39,664 nucleotides of DNA, from the NCBI GenBank assembly GCA_010912705.1, contig POWB01000009.1, positions 1-39,664 of the forward strand, written 5' to 3'. The position numbers were made by a program, and so were the translations under genes. Shown in pieces: positions 35,561 to 39,664 of the stretch (position 1 is its first letter; each line of letters starts with the position of its first letter). The notes under the pieces are model-generated. The model did not search any database, was not told the DNA's origin, and saw only the letters and a list, made by a program, of their open reading frames with translations. This stretch comes from Halochromatium sp. GTDB lineage: Bacteria; Pseudomonadota; Gammaproteobacteria; Chromatiales; Chromatiaceae.

Positions 35561-36517
35561 TCAAGGGATGGCGACCAGGTTCAGCAGTCGGTTGATGAAC
35601 TCATCGGTGGTGATGCCCTCGGCCTCGGCCTCGAAGGTGAGCAGGAGACGATGCCGCAACACCTCGGGGGCGATCAGCTGGATATGGTGCGGGGCGACGA
35701 AGTCATCGCCATCGAGCCAGGCGCGGGCGCGGGCGCAGCGGGCCAAGGCGATGCTGGCACGGGGCGAGCCGCCAAAGCGGCACCAGCGCGCGAGGGCGTC
35801 GTCATAGAGCTTCGGCTGGCGCGTGGCCTGCACCAGATCGACGATGTAGCTGAGCAGTTTCGGGTCGAGATAGATCGCCGAGACTGCGCGCCGCATCGCG
35901 AACAGTTCTTGTTGACTGAGGCGCTTCGGTGGAATGACCTCCGTGCGCTGTTGCTCGCTGGCGTCGAGCTCGAGGATCAGCAGTTCCTCGTCGCGGGTCG
36001 GATAGGTGACCACGGCCTGCATCAGAAAGCGGTCGAGCTGGGCCTCGGGCAGGTGATAGGTGCCTTCTTGCTCGACCGGGTTTTGTGTCGCCAAGACCAT
36101 GAACAGATCGGGCAGCGGGTAGGTGCGCTGGCCGACGGTGATCTGCTGCTCGGCCATCGCTTCGAGGAGTGCCGACTGCACCTTGGCTGGGGCGCGATTG
36201 ACCTCATCGGCGAGCAAGACATTGTGGAACAACGGCCCTTCGCGGAACTCGAACTCGCCCTTCTCGTGGCGGTAGATGTCGGTGCCGATCAGGTCCGAGG
36301 GCAGCAGGTCTGGGGTGAACTGGATGCGATGGAAGTCGCCTTCGATGGCATCGGCGAGGGCCTTCACCGCGGTGGTCTTGGCCAGGCCGGGCATGCCTTC
36401 GACCAACAGATGGCCGTCGCTGAGTAGGCAGACCAGCATGCTGTCGACGAAGCGCTGCTGGCCAATGATGCGCGAGGCGATGTGGTCGCGAACGGGTTGA
36501 AGCGCGTCTGGTGTCAT
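35561..36517 (-). CDS. MoxR-family AAA+ ATPase
   Basis: The protein of 318 residues carries Walker A GMPGLAKTTAVKALA (residues 41-55), Walker B NVLLADEVNRAPAK (99-112), the MoxR insert with TPDLLPSDLIGTDIY, sensor 1 in VLATQNPVEQEGTYHLPEAQLDRF and the C-terminal helical lid with GGSPRASIALARCARA. MoxR ATPases act as chaperone-like remodellers of VWA-containing partners. It is the first gene of the bat operon, so the operon promoter is expected in the upstream gap (36518-36957). The ATG at 36517 matches the family start. Confidence 0.95.
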   Translation of the reverse strand: MTPDALQPVRDHIASRIIGQQRFVDSMLVCLLSDGHLLVEGMPGLAKTTAVKALADAIEGDFHRIQFTPDLLPSDLIGTDIYRHEKGEFEFREGPLFHNVLLADEVNRAPAKVQSALLEAMAEQQITVGQRTYPLPDLFMVLATQNPVEQEGTYHLPEAQLDRFLMQAVVTYPTRDEELLILELDASEQQRTEVIPPKRLSQQELFAMRRAVSAIYLDPKLLSYIVDLVQATRQPKLYDDALARWCRFGGSPRASIALARCARARAWLDGDDFVAPHHIQLIAPEVLRHRLLLTFEAEAEGITTDEFINRLLNLVAIP

Positions 36518-36957
36518 GCCGGTCTTGGTGACTCTCTGCAGATGGCGACAGGGCGGAGGGCGATGGGGCCGTAATGACGCTCAGGCCCCGTCGCACAGGA
36601 CCGCTATCCTGAGCGGTTTATTCGGGTCACGCAAGCCTAAGAACGGCTTGAATGGGCTGCCGACCTGTATCGGCCGTGGGCGTTTTAGGGCTTGGGCGAG
36701 CAGGCCTAGGGGAAAATCCCACCTCAGTTGTTCACATGAGGCGTCGGCGCTTCCCAACATTCAACTGACCCGCCTCAGTGGGCTGCGATCTTAGATGCAG
36801 CAGAGTAAAAACAAGGGCTTAGGAAAGTGGTCAAAAACCCATCAATCTGTCGCCAGGGCAAGAAGGACGGGCACTCTTCACGCTTGTTCGTATCTTTCCC
36901 ACAGAGTTATCCACAGGTCATGTTGAAGAAATGCTAAGCACTTGATGTACCGTCCGC
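36518..36957. other. 440-base intergenic region upstream of moxR
   Basis: Both neighbours are on the minus strand: moxR begins at its left edge and the methyltransferase ends at its right edge. No gene is visible. It should contain the promoter of the moxR/bat operon and any methyltransferase terminator. The only recognisable elements are a DnaA-box-like site at 36907-36915 and a weaker one just left of it. Confidence 0.5.
36907..36915 (+). promoter_or_regulatory. DnaA-box consensus TTATCCACA
   Basis: The 9-base consensus is perfect, and TTTCCCACA, a two-mismatch version, lies directly before it (ending at 36903). The combined string TTTCCCACAGAGTTATCCACAGG resembles pairs seen at gammaproteobacterial origins. 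No dnaA gene, AT-rich unwinding region or further boxes are seen, so a DnaA-titration or regulatory site is likelier than oriC. Confidence 0.4.
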
Positions 36958-37890
36958 TTAGCGCACTAGGCGCATCGGCTTGACCGCCGTCGCAAGCACA
37001 TAGTCAAGCCCAGCAAAGAGGGTTTCCGGATCGCGACGCAGTGCGAGCTTTGCGGCGAAGCCGGCAGCGGGGTGCAGCCGTTGGAGGGCGGAGCGATGTG
37101 CGCACAGCCACTGATGCAAGGGCGCATAGACCTGATCGCGAATCGATTCGATGTTGATCTGCTCATAACCGCCCAGCTTCAGTTTGGCGTGGTAGGTCGG
37201 TATGGGATAGGCATTGTCCCAGGGGATCGAGAACTTAGCGGCGACCAAGCCCCAAGAGGTCTTGCGCTTGAAGCGCTGCCAGGCGCTGCCCTGGGCGGGC
37301 CTTGGCAGGATATCGGCGATGGCGATGCGCCCGCCTGGACGGAGCACGCGAAAGGCTTCACGCAGGAACTGCTCGCGGGAGCGGAAGTGGAACGCGCATT
37401 CCAGCGCAATCAACTTGTCGACGGACTCATCGGGCAGGTCCATCGCTGTTGCTGAGCCGAGCCGCAGATCGATCTGCTCGCTGAGGCCGCGCTCGGCGAC
37501 GCGCTGGCGTGCGACCTCGACCTGCGATTGAGTCAGATTGAGCCCGATGATCTGGGCCGGCTGATAGTGCTCGGCCCAGCGTAGGTCTTGGTCGGCAAAG
37601 CCGTAGCCGACATCGAGCAGCTGGTCGCCCGGCGCTAGGTGGACCGCGTCTGCGAGCAGATCGGCGAGCGCCTCGCTGGCGCTATCGAGGTCAGTCGCAT
37701 CCTGCCAGAAACCGAGGTTCAGATAGAGCGCTCGCTCGGTTGCTGCACGGGTCGAGAGCAGATCATAGAGGGCCGGCACCTCAAGGCGTTGGAAAGGGTT
37801 GAACAGCCAGTTGAGGTAGCGGAGCGTCTCCTTTGTGCCTTGGGAAGCAGCCGGAGTGATTGATGCTGAGGTTGGGTCGAGGTCGGTCAT
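36958..37890 (-). CDS. Class I SAM-dependent methyltransferase
   Basis: The ATG at 37890 (310 residues) is preceded by AGGA at about 6 bases and fits better than the longer frame. SAM-binding motif I is DQLLDVGYGFADQDL (residues 89-103), post-I is AQIIGLNLTQSQVEVAR, and motif II/III are VDKLIALECAFHF and VLRPGGRIAIADIL. The order, with the preceding segment YLNLGFWQDATD, is that of small-molecule C- or O-methyltransferases near the tocopherol and cyclopropane-synthase-like groups. The C-terminal part holds basic and aromatic residues that may bind the substrate. No pathway partner is beside it, so the substrate is unknown. Confidence 0.87.
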   Translation of the reverse strand: MTDLDPTSASITPAASQGTKETLRYLNWLFNPFQRLEVPALYDLLSTRAATERALYLNLGFWQDATDLDSASEALADLLADAVHLAPGDQLLDVGYGFADQDLRWAEHYQPAQIIGLNLTQSQVEVARQRVAERGLSEQIDLRLGSATAMDLPDESVDKLIALECAFHFRSREQFLREAFRVLRPGGRIAIADILPRPAQGSAWQRFKRKTSWGLVAAKFSIPWDNAYPIPTYHAKLKLGGYEQINIESIRDQVYAPLHQWLCAHRSALQRLHPAAGFAAKLALRRDPETLFAGLDYVLATAVKPMRLVR

Positions 37891-38065
37891 GGAGATCCTG
37901 ATTGCCGGGTAGTGGTTGATCGTTTCAGTAAGGATTGGGGCAATCACTGAGAGCTTGCAGCGGGGATCGCGTGCAGTGCCTGCGGCTTGCGCGATCCCCT
38001 TGCGTTTTTTGCTCAGTTTTGTCGTTAATGCCCCTGCATTTTCACTGACTGAGGAGAGACTTCTG

Positions 38066-38614
38066 ATGGCAAAGACACGTTACTCGTTTGTGCAGCGGCT
38101 GCTGCACTGGCTCATCGCCCTGCTGATCTTTGGGCTCCTGGCAATGGGCTTCACCTTCTGGGGCCTAGGCTACGATGGCGTCGTGGGCCTATTTGGGGAC
38201 GAGCTGACCAACAGCTTCTACATGGCCCACAAGAGCTTCGGCATTCTGTTGTTTTTTCTGGTGGTGCTGCGCTTGCTGCTGTTCCGGTTCTCGCCGGTAC
38301 CTGAGTATCAGACCCCGCTGACCGGGCCTGAGCGGATGATCAGTGGCACGACCCATCTGCTGATGTACCTGCTAATGATCGGTATCCCCGTTGGTGGCTG
38401 GGTCGCGACCGCGATCAGTGGCTATCCGATTCAATTCTTCGGTTGGTCGCAGCCGGGCCTCGATCCGGCCAACAAGGAGCTTGGCGAGCAGCTGTTCCTG
38501 ATGCATGGCATTGGCGGCTTAGTGCTGCTGGCGGTCTTGCTACTGCACATCGCCGCGGGCCTCAAGCACTGGAAGCTGAAAGATGGGATCATGAAGCGCA
38601 TCAGTCTGCCTTGA
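38066..38614 (+). CDS. Cytochrome b561 (diheme, four-helix membrane protein)
   Basis: The ATG at 38066 is preceded by GAGGAGA at about 9 bases; the open frame upstream is not coding. The 182-residue product has four membrane helices (about 12-34, 52-74, 93-112 and 146-167). Candidate heme-ligand histidines are His14 (LLHW), His55 (MAHKSFG), His147 (LMHGIGG) and His161 (LLHIAAG). It is of the bacterial cytochrome b561/CybB type, which passes electrons between quinol and other acceptors; some members act as superoxide:quinone oxidoreductases. It is a single gene with its own promoter in the 175 bases to the left. Confidence 0.93.
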   Translation: MAKTRYSFVQRLLHWLIALLIFGLLAMGFTFWGLGYDGVVGLFGDELTNSFYMAHKSFGILLFFLVVLRLLLFRFSPVPEYQTPLTGPERMISGTTHLLMYLLMIGIPVGGWVATAISGYPIQFFGWSQPGLDPANKELGEQLFLMHGIGGLVLLAVLLLHIAAGLKHWKLKDGIMKRISLP

Positions 38615-38843
38615 GGTAAGCGTCTGACGCCGCTCACTTAGGCCGTCCGATTGTGCAGAGGTGAAATCGAGGCTTAGGCTTAGCGGCGTTATGACGCGGA
38701 AAGCGTCGCAGCAAGGGCTGTTTGCGCATGGGCGTCCAATCCGTCATCGCGAGATCAGATGTTGGTCGTTTAAACAGCCTAGACTCATCGAGCTTTAGAA
38801 GCTCCTGTCTCCTATGCAACAAATAAAGATCGGTCGATATCGT
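38615..38843. other. Intergenic region with small hairpin and short repeat
   Basis: GACGC (38693-38697) and GCGTC (38703-38707) form a 5-bp stem with loop GGAAA, and AGGCTTAGGCTTA is a short direct repeat just before it. A 62-codon minus-strand frame here matches nothing I recognise. The stretch may belong to a dispersed intergenic repeat; this cannot be decided from one copy. Confidence 0.3.
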
Positions 38844-39287
38844 ATGAAAAAATATGTGACTTTGTTGACCTTTTGGCTATTTCAAGCTCAAGCTCCTCTA
38901 TCTCATGCGGATGGCTGCTGGTGGGGGCTGTCGGAGTGGGACTGTTCGTTGGTCAGCTTCCATGAAGACATAAGCTGCCAAATGAATAATTCTAACATGA
39001 CCGTGGAAAACAGTGACGGAGGCAGCTCCATGCCATCCACCTTTACGAAAAAGATCGATGATTGCGTTGGTAACACAAACGGAAAAATGGTCCACGGAGG
39101 TGATGCTGGAGATAGCTGTCAAGATTATTCCATAAGCGGTACGACATTGTCTGCTAAGTGCCGTGACAACAATGGCAACCTGCAACCCACAAGCATCAAT
39201 GTTTGTGACTATTTCGATCCCGGACAAGAGACCGGCGCAACTAATTTTCTCAGTCAGCCAACGTATAGTGGTGGATGTGCTCAGTAA
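38844..39287 (+). CDS. Secreted cyanovirin-N homology (CVNH)-like protein
   Basis: The ATG at 38844 (MKKYVTLLTF) starts a signal peptide ending near residue 22 (PLSHA); the mature part is about 125 residues with eight cysteines (25, 34, 45, 74, 92, 106, 121, 145). It has the CVNH internal pseudo-repeat. The first half reads DISCQMNNSNMTV and KKIDDCVGNTNGKM; the second reads DSCQDYSISGTTLSAKCRD and GNLQPTSINVCDYF. These follow the CVNH pattern of SC..., LxAxC, and an IDL-type strand with a Cys and N-G turn. CVNH domains bind mannose-rich sugars or other glycans, but many bacterial ones are untested. The gene is AT-richer than the region to its left. Recognition is from motif pattern only. Confidence 0.65.
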   Translation: MKKYVTLLTFWLFQAQAPLSHADGCWWGLSEWDCSLVSFHEDISCQMNNSNMTVENSDGGSSMPSTFTKKIDDCVGNTNGKMVHGGDAGDSCQDYSISGTTLSAKCRDNNGNLQPTSINVCDYFDPGQETGATNFLSQPTYSGGCAQ

Positions 39288-39288
39288 A

Positions 39289-39528
39289 GATGTTGACATC
39301 CACAGTGGTAACCTATGCTATAACATACCCAAATCATTAAAATTTCGTCACAAAAGCAAACAACACTCAAGACTTTTGCACGATTGCCGATATCGATGTA
39401 CTAGCAAGAGGGGTAGTGGCACTGTGGCTTCAGACGGTCATGATGCTTCCATTGGCAAGATGCGTTGCATGCAGATCGATATCGATCATTGCGTCGGCGT
39501 GAGTCTCGAGGGTGATGTTAGCCGTTAG
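39289..39528 (+). pseudogene. Possible decayed CVNH-like copy
   Basis: Between the two secreted-protein genes, an open frame ending at the TAG at 39526-39528 reads GKMRCMQIDIDHCVGVSLEGDVSR. The IDHCVG block resembles IDDCVGNTNGKM of the upstream protein. No signal peptide or good start codon precedes it, and the first CVNH half is missing or out of frame. It may be the remnant of a third copy, or chance similarity. Confidence 0.3.
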
Positions 39529-39571
39529 TGCGCATCGCTTTGTAGTTTTACAACCAGAGATAATCAGACTC

Positions 39572-39664
39572 ATGAAAAAACTACTTTATGTCTTTGCGAG
39601 TTTCCTGCCCGTCCCGGTGCTGGCCGGCAATCTTCTATCAACCTGTACTGCCTTCGATCTAGAA
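39572..39664 (+). CDS. Secreted protein, CVNH-like start, cut by window end
   Basis: The 31 codons seen read MKKLLYVFASFLPVPVLAG, a clear signal peptide with a cleavage site after VLA, then NLLSTCTAFDLE. The mature start, with a Cys after Leu-Ser-Thr and a following hydrophobic-acidic strand, matches how CVNH domains begin (xFSxTCxNxxL). It continues past the window, and its position right after another CVNH-like gene suggests a tandem family. No strong Shine-Dalgarno is visible (AGAGATAA about 12 bases upstream). Confidence 0.5.
   Translation, partial: MKKLLYVFASFLPVPVLAGNLLSTCTAFDLE

Noticed and set aside
35651..36427. Plus-strand 258-codon frame opposite moxR
   Set aside because: Antisense shadow; the minus strand carries complete AAA+ motifs.
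36890..36916. DnaA boxes as a chromosomal origin
   Set aside because: Only one perfect box and one weak one, no AT-rich unwinding region and no dnaA, dnaN or gidA genes nearby.

Overview
This is a GC-rich window (except for a few AT-richer patches) from a gammaproteobacterium. The core-gene order rne <> rluC - HAD phosphatase - sppA, maf, ogt, xerD - dsbC - dsbA, with a complete moxR/bat operon, is gammaproteobacterial. The flavour (cytochrome b561, long low-complexity tails, IS remnants, CVNH-type secreted proteins) would fit a purple sulfur bacterium or relative in the Chromatiales. That placement is inference; nothing here is a photosynthesis or sulfur-oxidation marker.

Layout. (1) 1-6.1 kb is an accessory zone: the 3' part of a DUF499 P-loop ATPase of the type found in phage-defence islands, a frameshifted ISAzo13-like transposase, a HAD-IIA phosphatase, a short gene remnant, and a toxin-antitoxin pair whose PIN toxin has lost its 5' end to an IS1595-type transposase fragment. 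(2) 6.2-9.9 kb holds a lone low-molecular-weight protein tyrosine phosphatase and, convergent to it, a tightly overlapping three-gene operon (sulfotransferase, GT4 glycosyltransferase, DUF2334 deacetylase) that probably builds a modified glycolipid or glycan. (3) 10-21 kb is housekeeping: RNase E with a long Arg-rich tail, divergent rluC with a HAD phosphatase and signal peptide peptidase, then maf and a YcgN-family gene, ogt-xerD (overlapping), dsbC and dsbA.

(4) 21-27.9 kb holds a PilZ protein with a long helical insertion, a fused 5-oxoprolinase/hydantoinase, a divergent exported amidase-family protein that has lost all three catalytic residues, and an orphan MbcA/ParS/Xre-type antitoxin-domain protein. 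(5) 27.9-36.5 kb is a seven-gene, single-strand operon, moxR - DUF58 - DUF4381 - batA - batB - batC - batD. It encodes a MoxR AAA+ ATPase with envelope-anchored VWA proteins, a TPR protein and BatD, with mostly overlapping junctions. (6) 37-39.66 kb has a SAM methyltransferase, a cytochrome b561, and an AT-richer end with a secreted cyanovirin-N-like (CVNH) protein, a possible decayed copy, and the start of a second secreted protein that looks similar.

Most worth a second look: the catalytically dead amidase, the tandem secreted CVNH-like proteins at the right edge, the PilZ protein with its insertion, the sulfotransferase/GT4/deacetylase operon, the decapitated PIN toxin beside an intact antitoxin, and the very long Glu/Gln/Asp-rich region of BatC. 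I see no tRNA, rRNA or CRISPR array.
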